A DNA stretch of 64,000 bases from Nocardia fluminea (GCF_002846365.1 NZ_PJMW01000002.1:2294001-2358000); one strand, 5' to 3'. Positions 36,644 to 47,100 are shown, counted from the stretch's first letter. Notes: generated from the letters alone by a model not told the origin. Translations and numbers: made by a program.

Positions 36644-36893
36644 CCCACCACCTCCGGAAACAGCTTGCCGCGCGCCCTCACGGCTTCGATCGTGTCATGC
36701 GACCGGCAAGACCCGGCCAACGGGTCGGTTTGTCGGGAAACGGGTCGGGAAAGCCAGGCATAGCGACTGCGATTCAGTAGATGGACACCACTCGCACTGC
36801 GATCCGGACGGCGTCGGTCGGGCGCTTGCTCGCAGTAATCGTGCGCGGCCGAGCCGTCATCGGCAACTCGGCTCGGCCGCGTGTGCCGCTCGC
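36644..36893. other. Intergenic region between menE and a VOC gene
   Basis: A 250-nt gap with no gene seen. It contains the strong hairpin at 36845-36880 downstream of the minus-strand VOC gene. The remainder (36644-36840) would hold the menE promoter, but no convincing -35/-10 pair was identified. Confidence 0.5.
36845..36880 (-). terminator. Terminator after the VOC-family gene
   Basis: Perfect 12-bp stem GCGGCCGAGCCG / CGGCTCGGCCGC (36845-36856, 36869-36880), located 14 nt past the VOC stop on the minus strand. Confidence 0.8.
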
Positions 36894-37286
36894 TCACTCC
36901 GTTGACCAGCGCGGATCCCGCCGGATCGGATGTTCGGCGGGAACCTGGACCAGCACGATCGCGACCCCGTCGGGATCGCGCACCCACATCTCCCACAGAC
37001 CCCACGGTTCGAGCACCGGCGCTCGCTCGATCCGAATTCCCTTCAGCGCCAATTCCGCCGCCGCGTCCTCGACATCGCGCACCTGCAACCAGATCGCGCC
37101 GTCGAAGCTGCCGGACTGCCCGCTGCCGCCGTGTGCGGCGACCTCGAGCAGCGACTGCCCGGCGAAGAACACCGTGCCGCCCGGGTACTCCCGCGCGATC
37201 GCCAAGCCGAGGCTGTCGCGGTAGAACGCCAGCGTGCGCCCATAATCGCTGGGACGCAGGATGATCCGGCTGTTGAGAATCTCCAT
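36894..37286 (-). CDS. VOC (glyoxalase/bleomycin resistance-like) family protein
   Basis: A 130-residue vicinal-oxygen-chelate fold protein made of two beta-alpha-beta-beta-beta modules. The first is FYRDSLGLAIAREYPGG with FAGQSLLEVAAHGG; the second ends WEMWVRDPDGVAIVLVQVP, the usual terminal metal-binding Glu region. It lies 13 nt after menB on the same strand and is probably in its transcript. The substrate is unknown; members include glyoxalases, dioxygenases and drug-binding proteins. Confidence 0.85.
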   Translation of the reverse strand: MEILNSRIILRPSDYGRTLAFYRDSLGLAIAREYPGGTVFFAGQSLLEVAAHGGSGQSGSFDGAIWLQVRDVEDAAAELALKGIRIERAPVLEPWGLWEMWVRDPDGVAIVLVQVPAEHPIRRDPRWSTE

Positions 37287-37299
37287 GGGGTATCCGTTC

Positions 37300-38199
37300 T
37301 CAGAAGTACCAGGGATAGGGCGTCCAATCGGGCTTGCGCTTCTCCAGGAACGAGTCCCGGCCCTCGACCGCCTCGTCGGTCATGTACGCCAGACGAGTCG
37401 CCTCGCCCGCGAACAGCTGCTGACCGACCAGACCATCGTCGAGCAGGTTGAACGCGTACTTCAGCATGCGCTGCGCCTGCGGCGATTTGCCGTTGATGTC
37501 GGCGGTCCACTCGAGTGCGACGTTCTCCAGCTCGTCGTGATCGACGACCTTGTTCACCGCACCCATCTGGTGCATCTCCTCGGCCGTGTACGGCCTGCCG
37601 AGGAAGAAGATCTCGCGGGCGAACTTCTGGCCCACCATCTTCGCCAGATACGCGCTGCCGTAGCCGCCGTCGAACGAGCCGACATCGGCGTCGGTCTGCT
37701 TGAACCGCGCGTGCTCGCGCGAGGCGAGGGTCAGATCGCAGACCACGTGCAGGCTGTGCCCGCCGCCCGCCGCCCAGCCGTTCACCAGCGCGATCACCAC
37801 CTTGGGCATGAAACGGATCAGACGCTGCACCTCGAGGATGTGCAGCCGGCCCGCGCGCGCGGCGTCGACGGTGTCGGCGGTCTCGCCGTCGGCGTACTGG
37901 TAGCCGTTGCGGCCGCGGATGCGCTGGTCACCACCGGAGCAGAACGCCCAGCCACCGTCCTTCTCGCTCGGACCGTTGCCGGTGAGCAGCACCGCGCCCA
38001 CATCGGGGCTCATCCGCGCGTGATCGAGCGCGCGGTACAGCTCGTCGACGGTGTGCGGACGGAACGCGTTGCGGACCTCGGGCCGGTCGAACGCGACCCG
38101 CACCGTGCCCTGCTCGATATGGCGGTGATAGGTGATGTCGGTCAGGTCCTCGAACCCGGGGACGGGCTGCCACAGCTTCGGATCGAAAGTCACGAACAC
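37300..38199 (-). CDS. menB: 1,4-dihydroxy-2-naphthoyl-CoA synthase
   Basis: A 299-residue crotonase-fold enzyme closing the second ring of menaquinone from o-succinylbenzoyl-CoA. Hallmarks are FDRPEVRNAFRPHTVDEL, GGWAFCSGGDQRIRGR (oxyanion hole), VNGWAAGGGHSLHVVCDL, KQTDADVGSFDGGYGSAYLA and the C-terminal TPYPWYF. The GTG at 38199 is supported by GGTAGGG 8 nt upstream; GTG 38193 is a nearby alternative. Nearly collinear with Rv0548c. Confidence 0.96.
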   Translation of the reverse strand: MFVTFDPKLWQPVPGFEDLTDITYHRHIEQGTVRVAFDRPEVRNAFRPHTVDELYRALDHARMSPDVGAVLLTGNGPSEKDGGWAFCSGGDQRIRGRNGYQYADGETADTVDAARAGRLHILEVQRLIRFMPKVVIALVNGWAAGGGHSLHVVCDLTLASREHARFKQTDADVGSFDGGYGSAYLAKMVGQKFAREIFFLGRPYTAEEMHQMGAVNKVVDHDELENVALEWTADINGKSPQAQRMLKYAFNLLDDGLVGQQLFAGEATRLAYMTDEAVEGRDSFLEKRKPDWTPYPWYF

Positions 38200-38334
38200 G
38201 ATTATTGCCCTACCTTCCGGCGCCGCGGTACGAGGTCGGAACACCGCAGCTCGAGCGGTCGCCGCATACTCTGAGCACCGGATGCGTATAGTTGCGCCTG
38301 CTCGTACATCGAACCGATCCGGAGGAACCTGAAA

Positions 38335-38781
38335 GTGGTTGCAGCACTGTCTGAATCCCTGCTCGACGACGCCAAGCGTCCGGCTTTCCTTGCTGACGCC
38401 GTCGAGGTGCTCGACGCCGAGGTCTCGGACAAAGGTGGTGCGTCCGGCCTGGCCGTGAAGGGTGGCTACGCGGCGGTCAAGAAGATCAGCCCGACCATCG
38501 TTCCCGACGGCCTCGCGTCGCTGGCGCCGAAACTGCTCGATCAGCTCCAGCCGTACTGGGCGGAATTCACCACCTCCGGCAGCGGCACCTTCGCCGATCT
38601 GCTGGCCGCGAAGTCCGATGAGGTTGCCGAGTCGCTGCTGGCCGTCACCGACGCCCGCGCCGAGTCGTCCACCCGGCCTGCGCTGAAGAAGGTGTACTCG
38701 TCGATGCGTGGTTCGGCCAAGAAGCACGTCATCGAGGCACTGCCGCGCGTGGGCGATCTGGTCCAGAAGCACGCGGGCTGA
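38335..38781 (+). CDS. Conserved protein of unknown function (DUF6918-like)
   Basis: A 148-residue soluble, mostly helical protein without signal peptide. It begins MVAALSESLLDDAKRPAFLA and includes SDKGGASGLAVKGGYAAVKK and MRGSAKKHVIEALPRVGDL. It is conserved next to menB in mycobacteria and relatives (Rv0550 vicinity) and to my recollection is grouped as DUF6918. The GTG at 38335 has CCGGAGG 9 nt upstream. A TATAGT hexamer at 38287-38292 could be its -10. It ends in a U-tailed terminator. Confidence 0.72.
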   Translation: MVAALSESLLDDAKRPAFLADAVEVLDAEVSDKGGASGLAVKGGYAAVKKISPTIVPDGLASLAPKLLDQLQPYWAEFTTSGSGTFADLLAAKSDEVAESLLAVTDARAESSTRPALKKVYSSMRGSAKKHVIEALPRVGDLVQKHAG

Positions 38782-39145
38782 GCAGTATGGCGAGGTAGCC
38801 CTCGCCGCGATCGTCCGACGAGGCCGGTGCGAGTTCGGGGAACCGAACCGCACCGGCCTTTTCACGTCCCTGGGTGACCACCCTCACGTAACGGGGGTCT
38901 GCGGTGGCGGCGGACACATCGATTCCCGGTCGGCGGTAAATTCCGCGGCGAGCTGTGTGAGGAATATTACCGCTCCGGTGAACGCCAGGATAATTGCGGG
39001 TTGCCACGAATTCTTCATCTGCGCGCGCATCGTCTGCGCGATTGACAACTACCCGGCCTTATCGGTTACGTTGCCAATCAAGCGATTCGGAATATGAATT
39101 GCTTCAAGTGACTGCATTGCACAGGTCGAAAGGAAGTTTGCTCAC
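38782..39145. other. Intergenic region between DUF6918-like and secreted-protein genes
   Basis: A 364-nt gap. It contains the terminator at 38821-38862; the rest (about 38870-39145) is less GC-rich than the surroundings. No convincing gene is present: a minus-strand frame (38729-39007) overlaps the DUF6918-like gene and has no ribosome binding site. The ATG at 39146 is preceded by GAAAGGAAG, a good ribosome binding site. Confidence 0.5.
38821..38862 (+). terminator. Intrinsic terminator with U-tail
   Basis: AGGCCGGTGCGAGTTCGG pairs with CCGAACCGCACCGGCCT around a GGAA loop with one small bulge (38821-38859), then TTTTC follows. It ends the DUF6918-like transcript. Confidence 0.85.
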
Positions 39146-39403
39146 ATGATCTCTCGCAAGACCCTCGCCGCCACCGGTGCTGCCGCTGCCGCCGCTGTCA
39201 TGTTCTTCGGTCCCGCCGTCGCGAGCGCCGAAACCGGCTCCGCCGAGGCCTCCACGGGCTCGGCTGACGTCCTGACCGGCTCGTCCGCCGGTTCGGGTGT
39301 GCTCGAGTCGGGCAGCGCCGCTGTCGACAGCGCCACCTCGGCCGTCCTCAACATCATCGAGTCCGTCACGGGCATCCAGGATCTCACCGCCCCCGCGGAG
39401 TGA
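39146..39403 (+). CDS. Small secreted Ser/Ala/Gly-rich protein
   Basis: An 85-residue protein with a classic signal peptide (basic MISRK, hydrophobic core, cleavage near VASA-ET around residue 28). The mature part is about 57 residues, rich in Ser, Gly and Ala, and ends in an amphipathic segment (VLNIIESVTGIQDL). It has no cysteine. It is a single gene between two intrinsic terminators, with a good ribosome binding site, GAAAGGAAG. Function unknown. Confidence 0.65.
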   Translation: MISRKTLAATGAAAAAAVMFFGPAVASAETGSAEASTGSADVLTGSSAGSGVLESGSAAVDSATSAVLNIIESVTGIQDLTAPAE

Positions 39404-39447
39404 GCTGAAACTTCGTTCGACCAGCCTTTCACCGGGTTGGCGGAAAT

Positions 39448-39487
39448 TCCGGCGGCGGGCTCATCACTCGCCGCCGGATTTCTTTTT
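39448..39487 (+). terminator. Intrinsic terminator with U-rich tail
   Basis: TCCGGCGGCG (39448-39457) pairs with CGCCGCCGGA (39469-39478), followed by TTTCTTTTTT. It is one of the clearest factor-independent terminators in the window. Confidence 0.9.
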
Positions 39488-39661
39488 TCCGTTGTTCTCT
39501 TTGCGATTTCATGAATATCGATCGGCCGCTGGAGACGAATAGCTGTCCGGCTGTCCGGCAATTGTTCGTGCGTTCGGATATCGGTACGCCGTCCGGCTCG
39601 GTGACGCAGGCAACGCGGGCCGGGGGCAGACGGGCGCGCGCCGGTCTGACAGGCTGTGATT

Positions 39662-41293
39662 GTGAATCCGTCTACTGCGCAGGCTCGAGTGGTCGTCGAC
39701 GAGCTCGTCCGCGGCGGCGTCCGCGAAGTGGTGCTGTGCCCCGGATCGCGTAACGCGCCACTGGCCTTCGCGCTGCAGGCGGCGGACGTGGCCGGCGAGC
39801 TGCGGCTGCACATGCGCGTCGACGAGCGCACCGCGGGCTTTCTCGCGATCGGTCTCGCGGTGTCGTCGGGGCGCCCGGTCCCGGTCGTGATGACCTCCGG
39901 CACCGCGGTCGCCAACCTGGGCCCGGCGGTGCTGGAAGCCAACTACGCGCGGGTGCCGCTGATCGTCGTCAGCGCGAACCGGCCCTACGAGATGCTCGGC
40001 ACGGGCGCCAATCAGACGGTGGAACAGCTGGGGCTGTTCGGCTCGCAGGTGCGCGCCACGATCAGCCTCGGGCTGGCCGAAGCCGAAGCGGGCGAGTCGG
40101 CCTACCCGCGACAGAACAGTGTGTGGCGCTCGTCGGTGTGCCGGGTGCTCGCCGCCGCGCGCGGAACCCGTTCCGGTAACGCGGGTCCGGTGCAGTTCGA
40201 CATCCCGCTGCGTGAACCGCTGGTCCCGGAGCTGTCCGACGATCCGCTGCCCATCGGCCGCGAGGGCGAACGGCCCTGGACGGCAACCCAGTACGCCACG
40301 CTCGACGTGCCGCTCGACATCGATCTGACCCCCGACACCGTCGTCATCTCCGGCCACGGCGCGCGGCTGCTGCCCGAACTGGCCGCGCTGCCGACGGTGG
40401 CCGAGCCGACCGCGCCGATGCACGGCCCCGCCCTGCATCCGCTCGCGCTGTCGCTGCTGAAGCCTGCCCAGGCGATCATCACCGGGCGCCCGACTCTGCA
40501 CCGGCAAGTCTCGCGCGTGCTGGCCGATCCGGACGTCACCGTGTTCGCGCTCACCACGGGTCCGCGCTGGCCGGATGTCTCCGGCAACGTCGTCGGCACC
40601 GGCACTCGCGCGGTGACCACCGGCGTGCCCTCGCCCGCCTGGCTGGCGCGCTGCTCGGAACTGAACCAGCAAGCTGAAACGGTGGTACGGGCCGAGCTGG
40701 CCGCGCATCCGAAGGCGACCGGTCTGCACGTGGCGGCCGTGGTCATGGACGGACTCCGCGAAGGCGATCAGCTGCTGCTCGGCGCGTCGAACCCGGTGCG
40801 CGACGCCGCCCTGGTCTCGCATCCGCGACCGGGTATCCGGGTGCTGTCCAACCGCGGTGTCGCCGGAATCGACGGCACGGTTTCAGGCGCCGTGGGCGCC
40901 GCCCTGGCCCATCCCGGCCGCACCGTGGCGCTGATGGGTGACCTCACCTTCCTGCACGATGCCTCCGGCCTGCTGATCGGGCGCGGCGAACCGCGCCCGG
41001 ACAACCTCACGATCGTCGTCGCCAACGACGACGGCGGCGGCATCTTCGAACTGCTCGAACAGGGCGATCCGCAGTACGCGGGCGTGTTCGAGCGGGTGTT
41101 CGGTACACCGCACGGCATGGATCTGGCCGCGCTCTGTGCCGCCTACCGTATCCCGCACCGTCAGGTCGATCCCGCGGAACTGGCCGTGGAACTCGCCACC
41201 GACGCGCACGGCCTGCGGGTGCTCGAGGTCGCGACCGAGCGCTCCAGCCTGCGTGAGCTACACGCGGGTCTGCGGGCGAAGATCGCCGGTTAG
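39662..41293 (+). CDS. menD: 2-succinyl-5-enolpyruvyl-6-hydroxy-3-cyclohexene-1-carboxylate synthase
   Basis: A 543-residue thiamine diphosphate enzyme joining isochorismate and 2-oxoglutarate, the first committed step to menaquinone. It starts [43 protein letters not shown] and the ThDP-binding [13 protein letters not shown] with [11 protein letters not shown] are present. The GTG at 39662 is chosen because related MenD proteins begin MNPST; GTG 39656 adds two residues. Corresponds to Rv0555. Confidence 0.95.
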   Translation: MNPSTAQARVVVDELVRGGVREVVLCPGSRNAPLAFALQAADVAGELRLHMRVDERTAGFLAIGLAVSSGRPVPVVMTSGTAVANLGPAVLEANYARVPLIVVSANRPYEMLGTGANQTVEQLGLFGSQVRATISLGLAEAEAGESAYPRQNSVWRSSVCRVLAAARGTRSGNAGPVQFDIPLREPLVPELSDDPLPIGREGERPWTATQYATLDVPLDIDLTPDTVVISGHGARLLPELAALPTVAEPTAPMHGPALHPLALSLLKPAQAIITGRPTLHRQVSRVLADPDVTVFALTTGPRWPDVSGNVVGTGTRAVTTGVPSPAWLARCSELNQQAETVVRAELAAHPKATGLHVAAVVMDGLREGDQLLLGASNPVRDAALVSHPRPGIRVLSNRGVAGIDGTVSGAVGAALAHPGRTVALMGDLTFLHDASGLLIGRGEPRPDNLTIVVANDDGGGIFELLEQGDPQYAGVFERVFGTPHGMDLAALCAAYRIPHRQVDPAELAVELATDAHGLRVLEVATERSSLRELHAGLRAKIAG

Positions 41294-41351
41294 ACGTACC
41301 TTCGCCCCGTCGCGGCCGTGCGCGAACCCCGATCGAACGGTGTGGTGATCG

Positions 41352-41615
41352 TCAGGTTTCCTCGGCGTCGATGAACCCGTCGCCGCCCTCGCCGTCCTCG
41401 TCGAAGGGGACGGGGATGGTCTGTTCGATCACGTCCGCCGGATTCGCGGTGTCGGCTTCCCTGGCGACGGTGGCCGCCATCTCGTCGGTGTAGTCGACGG
41501 CGTCGGAGTAGGCCGGATCGTCGGGGACGTCATCGCGCAAGGCGGACTGTTCCTGCTCGATGCGATCGGCCTCGGGGACCTCGTCCAATGGGCGAGCGGG
41601 TTCGTAATCGATCAT
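41352..41615 (-). CDS. Small acidic protein of unknown function
   Basis: An 87-residue, very acidic protein, MIDYEPARPLDEVPEADRIE, with a DPAYSDAVDYTDEMAATV segment and PADVIEQTIPVPFDEDGEGG at the end. It is probably mostly unstructured. The ATG at 41615 has GAGGAG 6 nt upstream, which supports translation. It is convergent with menD (58 nt between stops). Similar small acidic proteins occur in related actinobacteria to my recollection; no function is known. Confidence 0.65.
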   Translation of the reverse strand: MIDYEPARPLDEVPEADRIEQEQSALRDDVPDDPAYSDAVDYTDEMAATVAREADTANPADVIEQTIPVPFDEDGEGGDGFIDAEET

Positions 41616-41796
41616 CGGTGCTCCTCGTTCGTCGGCCTGCTCGATCGGTTGAGCCTCGGACGTGATGTGACGCTGATCGGGTACTGCGCTGTCCAGGGTG
41701 CGCCGATCCGGTCCGCGCGGCAACCCGCACCGATGACTTTTCGATGACGTGATCGTCTTCATGAGTGCAGCCACCTGCCATCGCCGAGGAGTGCTC

Positions 41797-42387
41797 ATGG
41801 AACCGCAGTTCGATTTCGAACCCGCCGCCCGATCGCTGGCCGCGATCGTCGACACCGTCACCGACGACCAACTCGCGGACCCCACGCCGTGCGCCGGGTC
41901 CACGGTGCGCGATCTGCTCGCCCATGTGGTCGGGTTGACCGAGGCGTTCCGCCAGGCCGCGACCAAGGAATCGGTCGGTCGGTCCACCCCACCGCCCGCC
42001 GGTACCGACAGCCCGCTGCCCGATGACTGGCGTACCCGCATCGCCACGCAACTCGAGACATTGACATCGGCGTGGCGCGTGCCCGAGGCATGGGACGGTG
42101 ACACCGAGGCCGGCGGCGTGGAGCTGCCCGCCGCGATCATGGCGATCGTCGCACTCGACGAGATCACCGTTCACGCGTGGGATCTCGCCGTCGCCACGGG
42201 ACAGCGGCTCACCGTTGCGCCCGCGGACCTGGCGATCCTGCACGAGTTCCTGCGCGAGACCGACCCCGCGGGCACGCCGGGCCTTTTCGGCCCGATCGTC
42301 GAGGTGCCGGCCGACGCTCCCGCCTTCGACCGACTGCTCGGCCTCACCGGTCGCGCCCCGGCCTGGCGTTCGGCGGCGCTCGCCTAG
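41797..42387 (+). CDS. TIGR03086-type metal-binding (DinB/mycothiol-dependent) protein
   Basis: A 196-residue four-helix protein of the mycothiol maleylpyruvate isomerase/DinB superfamily. Metal-binding histidines are suggested by VRDLLAHVVGLTEAF (His about 48) and LDEITVHAWDLAVATG (His about 128). Such proteins use a bound metal to activate mycothiol; the substrate is unknown. The ATG at 41797 (MEPQFDFEPAARSL) has GAGGAG 8 nt upstream and is preferred over ATG 41761. It is divergent from the small acidic protein gene. Confidence 0.8.
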   Translation: MEPQFDFEPAARSLAAIVDTVTDDQLADPTPCAGSTVRDLLAHVVGLTEAFRQAATKESVGRSTPPPAGTDSPLPDDWRTRIATQLETLTSAWRVPEAWDGDTEAGGVELPAAIMAIVALDEITVHAWDLAVATGQRLTVAPADLAILHEFLRETDPAGTPGLFGPIVEVPADAPAFDRLLGLTGRAPAWRSAALA

Positions 42388-42397
42388 AACCGCGTGT

Positions 42398-43030
42398 TCA
42401 GTCGCCGGGGTTGTCCGCGGCGACGACGAATGTTCCGGCGGCGGTGGCGATGGCGGCGGCCCGGGCCGATCGGTCGGCGATGTCGTCGTCGATGGGGTCG
42501 CCGCTGGCCAGTAATCGGTAGTAGAGCGGCGCGGAGACCGCGGAGAGTACGGCGCGTGGGTCGGTGCCGACGGGCGCCTCGCCCCGGACGACGGCGGCCT
42601 CGACACACGGCGCCCATTCGCTGAGCCGGGTGTCGTAGAAGGTGTGCAGCGCGGCGGCGGTGGCATCGTCGCAGGTGGCAGCCGCGATGACGGCGCGGAA
42701 GAGGTTGCTCTGGCGACCGTCGGCGAGTGTCTTCGCGACCAGACGCGCGTTCGCGGTCAGGTCGTCGAGCAGCGAGCCGGTGTCGGCGCGGGGCAGCGAC
42801 TGCTCCGCCATGTCCACGAGCAGGTCGGCGACCAAGCCCGCGGGGGTGCGCCAGCGGCGGTAGACGGTCGTCTTGCCCACCCCGGCACCGGAGGCGACCT
42901 CGGCCAGGTCCAGGTGCGCGAAGCCGCGATCGGCCAGTAGATCACCGGCCACCTCCAGGACGGACTCGCGTACCCGGGCGGTGCGTCCACCGGGCCGGAC
43001 AGAGCCCGGCCAAGCGATGTCGTGATCCAT
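42398..43030 (-). CDS. TetR/AcrR family transcriptional regulator
   Basis: A 210-residue repressor. The N-terminal HTH is in residues about 18-62, with LDLAEVASGAGVGKTTVYRR as recognition unit; the C-terminal ligand domain holds TANARLVAKTLADGR and an acidic IDDDIADRSARAAAI tail. It is divergent from the aldo/keto reductase gene, 82 nt away, and is the likely regulator of that gene and of itself. Its stop lies 10 nt from the convergent DinB-like gene. Confidence 0.88.
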   Translation of the reverse strand: MDHDIAWPGSVRPGGRTARVRESVLEVAGDLLADRGFAHLDLAEVASGAGVGKTTVYRRWRTPAGLVADLLVDMAEQSLPRADTGSLLDDLTANARLVAKTLADGRQSNLFRAVIAAATCDDATAAALHTFYDTRLSEWAPCVEAAVVRGEAPVGTDPRAVLSAVSAPLYYRLLASGDPIDDDIADRSARAAAIATAAGTFVVAADNPGD

Positions 43031-43112
43031 AACGGAACTCCTGTTTCATTTAGAGCGGATCGGGTGTACTGTCGGTCGCGTTAACGAAACTATAGACCCT
43101 TTAGGAGCTCTC
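43031..43112. promoter_or_regulatory. Divergent TetR / aldo-keto reductase control region
   Basis: An 82-nt gap, distinctly AT-richer than its surroundings. GTTTCATTTAGAG near the TetR side and GAAACTATAGA (43088-43098) near the reductase side are related in inverted orientation (GTTTC/GAAAC, TTAGA/TATAGA) and could be operator half-sites. CTTTAGGAGCTCTC provides an AGGAG ribosome binding site for the reductase. Confidence 0.35.
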
Positions 43113-44159
43113 ATGGAGTACCGGCGGCTCGGCGCATCTGGTCTTCTCGTTCCGGCACTCGGCTTCGGCGCGGGTACCTTCGGCGGTCGCGGGGCGCTGT
43201 TCAGCGCCTGGGGCAATACCGATGCCGCGCAGGCCAGGCGCTTGATCGACATCAGTGTGGAGGCCGGTGTCACCCTGTTCGACACGGCCGACGTGTATTC
43301 CGACGGCGCGTCGGAGGAGGTGCTCGGCGCGGCGATCAAGGGCAGGCGCGAGCAGGTGCTGCTGTCGACCAAATCGGCGCTCCCCACCGGCCCCGGCCCC
43401 CACGAGGCGGGCTCGGGCCGCGCCAGGCTGATCCGTGCCGTCGACGCCTCACTGCGCCGCCTGGGCACCGACTACCTCGACCTGTTCCAGCTGCACGCCT
43501 TCGACGCGGGCACACCGCTGGCCGAAACACTCACAGCTCTGGACGATCTGGTGCGGGCAGGCAAGATTCGCTACCTCGGCGTCTCCAACTTCGCCGGCTG
43601 GGAGCTGATGAAAACACTGGCTACCGCTGAGGCTCTCGGACTGGAAAAGCCGGTGGCGCACCAGGTCTACTACTCACTGGTCGGTCGCGACTACGAATGG
43701 GAACTGCTGCCGCTCGGTGCCGACCAGGGTGTCGGTTCCATCATCTGGAGCCCCCTCGGCTGGGGCAGACTCACCGGCAAAGTCCGCCGCGGGCAGCCGC
43801 TTCCGGCGGGCAGCCGGCTGCACGAGACGGCCCAGGCGGGCCCGCCCGTCGATGACGAACGGCTCTACGACGTGGTCGAGGTGCTCGATCGCATCGCCGC
43901 CGAAACCGGGCGCAGCGTCCCACAGATCTCGCTGAACTGGCTGCTCACCCGGCCCACCGTCGCCACGGTGCTGATCGGTGCCCGCAACGAGGAGCAGTTA
44001 CGCCAGAATCTCGGAGCGGTGGGTTGGCAGCTCGAGCCCGAACACCTGGCCGCCCTCGACGCGGCGAGTGCGACGACACCTCCGTACCCGTACTACCCCT
44101 ACCACCGGCTGCCCGACTTCGCCCGGCTCAACCCGCCCGCGATCCGCACGGCGGCCTGA
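43113..44159 (+). CDS. Aldo/keto reductase
   Basis: A 348-residue (beta/alpha)8 NADPH-dependent oxidoreductase. The catalytic tetrad region shows TLFDTADVYSDGASEE (Asp, Tyr) and a lysine in VLLSTKSALP, followed by DLFQLHAFD (His). The cofactor C-terminal loop is VLIGARNEEQLRQNLGAV. It is probably induced by a substrate sensed by the divergent TetR regulator. Substrate unknown. The ATG at 43113 follows AGGAG. Confidence 0.9.
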   Translation: MEYRRLGASGLLVPALGFGAGTFGGRGALFSAWGNTDAAQARRLIDISVEAGVTLFDTADVYSDGASEEVLGAAIKGRREQVLLSTKSALPTGPGPHEAGSGRARLIRAVDASLRRLGTDYLDLFQLHAFDAGTPLAETLTALDDLVRAGKIRYLGVSNFAGWELMKTLATAEALGLEKPVAHQVYYSLVGRDYEWELLPLGADQGVGSIIWSPLGWGRLTGKVRRGQPLPAGSRLHETAQAGPPVDDERLYDVVEVLDRIAAETGRSVPQISLNWLLTRPTVATVLIGARNEEQLRQNLGAVGWQLEPEHLAALDAASATTPPYPYYPYHRLPDFARLNPPAIRTAA

Positions 44160-44174
44160 CCAGGTCAGGGCAGG

Positions 44175-47100
44175 TCAGTACACGTCGCGGACGTACCGCT
44201 TCTCGGCCACGAGTTGCTTCTTGAAGGCCATCGCGCCCGCCTCGTCCAGCTTTCCGTGGATCTGGGCGATCCGCAGCAGAGTGTCGTCGACGTCCTTGGC
44301 CATCCGGGCGGCGTCACCACAGACGTAGAAGTGGCCGCCGTCGCGCAGCCACGACCACAGCTCGGCGCCGTGCTCGATCATTCGGTGCTGGACGTAGACG
44401 CGCTCGCGCTGGTCACGGGAGAAGGCCAGGTCGAGCCGGGTGAGGAAACCGGAACGGAACATGTCCTCGAGTTCGGCGCGGTAGTAGAAGTTCTGGGCGG
44501 CGTGCTGGTCGCCGAAGAACAGCCAGTTGCGACCGGTCGCGCCGATGGCCCGGCGCTCGTGCAGGAAACCGCGGAAAGGAGCGATACCGGTCCCCGGACC
44601 CACCATGATCATCGGGGCATTCGGGTCCAGCGGCGGACGGAAATGCGGTGCCCGCTGCAGAAAGATCGGCACCTCGGTCGTGCCACGGTCGGCCAGGAAC
44701 GTCGAGCACACCCCACCTCGACGCGCCGAGGTGCCGACCGGGTCGCCGTAGCGCACGACACCGACCGTCAGCTGCACCTCGTCGGGTGTGGTCAGCGGGC
44801 TGGAGGAGATCGAATACTGGCGTGGTTGCAGCTTTTTCAGTGCGCTCAGCCAGTCGACGAGGTCGGTGCGCACCGGGAAGTCGCGCAGCACGTCGACAGC
44901 CTGGCGGTCCCACAGGTAGGAGGCGAGCTCGTTGCGGTTGTCACGGCGCAGCAGCTTGGCCAGCTGTGGGTGCGGGTTGCGCTCGCCGATGAAACCGAGC
45001 AGATCGTGGCTCACCTTGGTGATGTCGTAATGGGTGCGCAGGGCGTCGGTGAGCGTGAGTTCGCGGTCGTCGACCTCGATCACACGGCGACCGTCGAGGC
45101 CGGTGCAGGCGAGCCATTCGTCGACCAGATCGGGACAGTTCGAGGGCAGCACACCCAGTGAATCGCCCACTTCGTACCCGGCGTCGAGGTCGTGGAGGTC
45201 GAAGCCGAAGCGACGCACCTCTTTCGGCGAGCCGGGTGCGCTGAGGATCTCGTTGCGCATCAGGGTGGCGCGGACCGGGGACTGGCGGGTGAACGGAGCG
45301 GCGGTGGCGCGCTTCGTTCGGGCAGGCGCGAGTTGCCGGTCGAGCACGGTCACTCCGCCGCGACCGGCCGGTGACGGCATCGCACGGCCCGAATCGGCGT
45401 GCCGGGCACTGTCACTGGTGCCGAGGGGATCGCGGCCGCTCGACGCGCCGACGAGCGAAGCGTCGCGGCCACGTGGTGTGCCACCGGACGGGCCGTCGTC
45501 GCCGGGCGATCCGTTGATCGCGGCCAGGACATCGTCGAGCCACTGATCGGCGGTGTCGGCGAAGTCGGGTTCGCTGTCCACCCGGGGCAGCAGGCGCTTC
45601 GCGCCGCGTTCGGCGAACAGGGTGTCGAGCTTGCGGCCGTGACCGCAGAAGTCGTCGTAGGAGGAGTCACCGAGCGCGAACACCGCGTACCGAACACCGT
45701 TGAGCCGAATGATGCTGTCTTCGAGCCTCGTCCAGAAGTCGGCACCGTTGTCCGGCGGGCCACCGTCACCGAATGTGCTGGTGACGATGAGGACATCACC
45801 GGTGATCGCGCTGAGCTCGCACGAATCCATATCGAGCGACGACGGGCTGAGACCCGCTTCGGACAGGCGCGCCGCGACGGTGGCGGCCAGTTCTTCGGCA
45901 TTGCCGGTCTGGGAGGCCCACAGGACGGTGATCGGGTGCGGGTCAGGGCTGTCGGCGGTTTCGTCGGTGGCGCCCGCGTTGCGGGAGTACATGCCGGCCA
46001 GCAGTCCGTCGACCCACAGGCGTGACCGGGTCGACAACGGTGCGCTCACCGGCAGTACCGGCTGCCCGGTCACCGGGAGCGATTGCAGCGCGGCGAGGTA
46101 TCCGCCGAGATAGATGCGCTCGGTCTCGCTGAGCGTGGGGGAGGTGCCGGCGTCCAGGCCGAGGATCCCGGCCAGTGGATGCGCGGCTGGTGGTGCGGGC
46201 AGCGCTGAGGGGTGCGAGGGCGCTTGCTCGGGGGTGGCGGCCGGGCCGACCCGGCGCAGCGCCACCGCGCATGCCTTGAACTCCGGCTGCAACGAGGCGG
46301 GGTCCACCGCGTCGTTGGTGACCGCGTTGATCGTCAGGTATTCGCCCTGTTCGTCATTCCAGTGGAAAGGAGCGAAACAATCACCAGGTCGCACCCGGTC
46401 GCTGATCCGCACCGGCAGTACAGCACGGCCTCGGCGCGAGGCGATCTCGAGCTGATCGCCCGGCTTCAGATCGAGTCGCTCGGCGTCGGTGGGATGAACT
46501 TCGACGAACGGCTCGCCGTTCAGCTTCGTCAGCTTGGCGACCTTGCCCGTCTTGGTCATCGTGTGCCACTGGTGTTGCAGCCGACCGGTATTGAGAAGGA
46601 AGGGGTAATCGTCGTCGGGCAGTTCGGCGGCGGGCATGTGCGGGCGGGGGAAGAACACCGCCCGCCTGCTCGGGGTGGCGAACGCGAGTCGCGGGGTGGT
46701 GCCGTCGGCTGCCACGTGCAGCGGCTGATGGGTGCCGTCGTTGACATAGCGGATCGGGTTGCGCGGGGTATCGGCGTCCTTGCACGGCCACTGCATCGGC
46801 CCTTGCGCGAGGCGCTCGTAGCTCATACCGCTCAGGTCGTAGCCGGTGGCAGGGTTGGTGAACTGCCGCAGTTCGGCGAACACCTCGGCGCTGGAAGCGA
46901 AATCGAAGCCGGGGAAGCCCATGGCCGTGGCGATCTGGGCGATCAACAGCCAGTCCGGTCGCGCGTCGCCGATCGGGTCGACCGACTGCCGCAACAGGGT
47001 GACGTTGCGCTCCGAATTCACCATCACCGCATCGGCTTCGGCCCACAGTGCGGCAGGCAGCAGCAGGTCGGCGTACGCGTTGGTCGCGGTTTCGGCGTAG

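Noticed and set aside
38729..39007. A 92-residue minus-strand gene in the gap after the DUF6918-like gene
   Set aside because: It overlaps that gene's 3' end and its terminator, and has no ribosome binding site or homologous motif.
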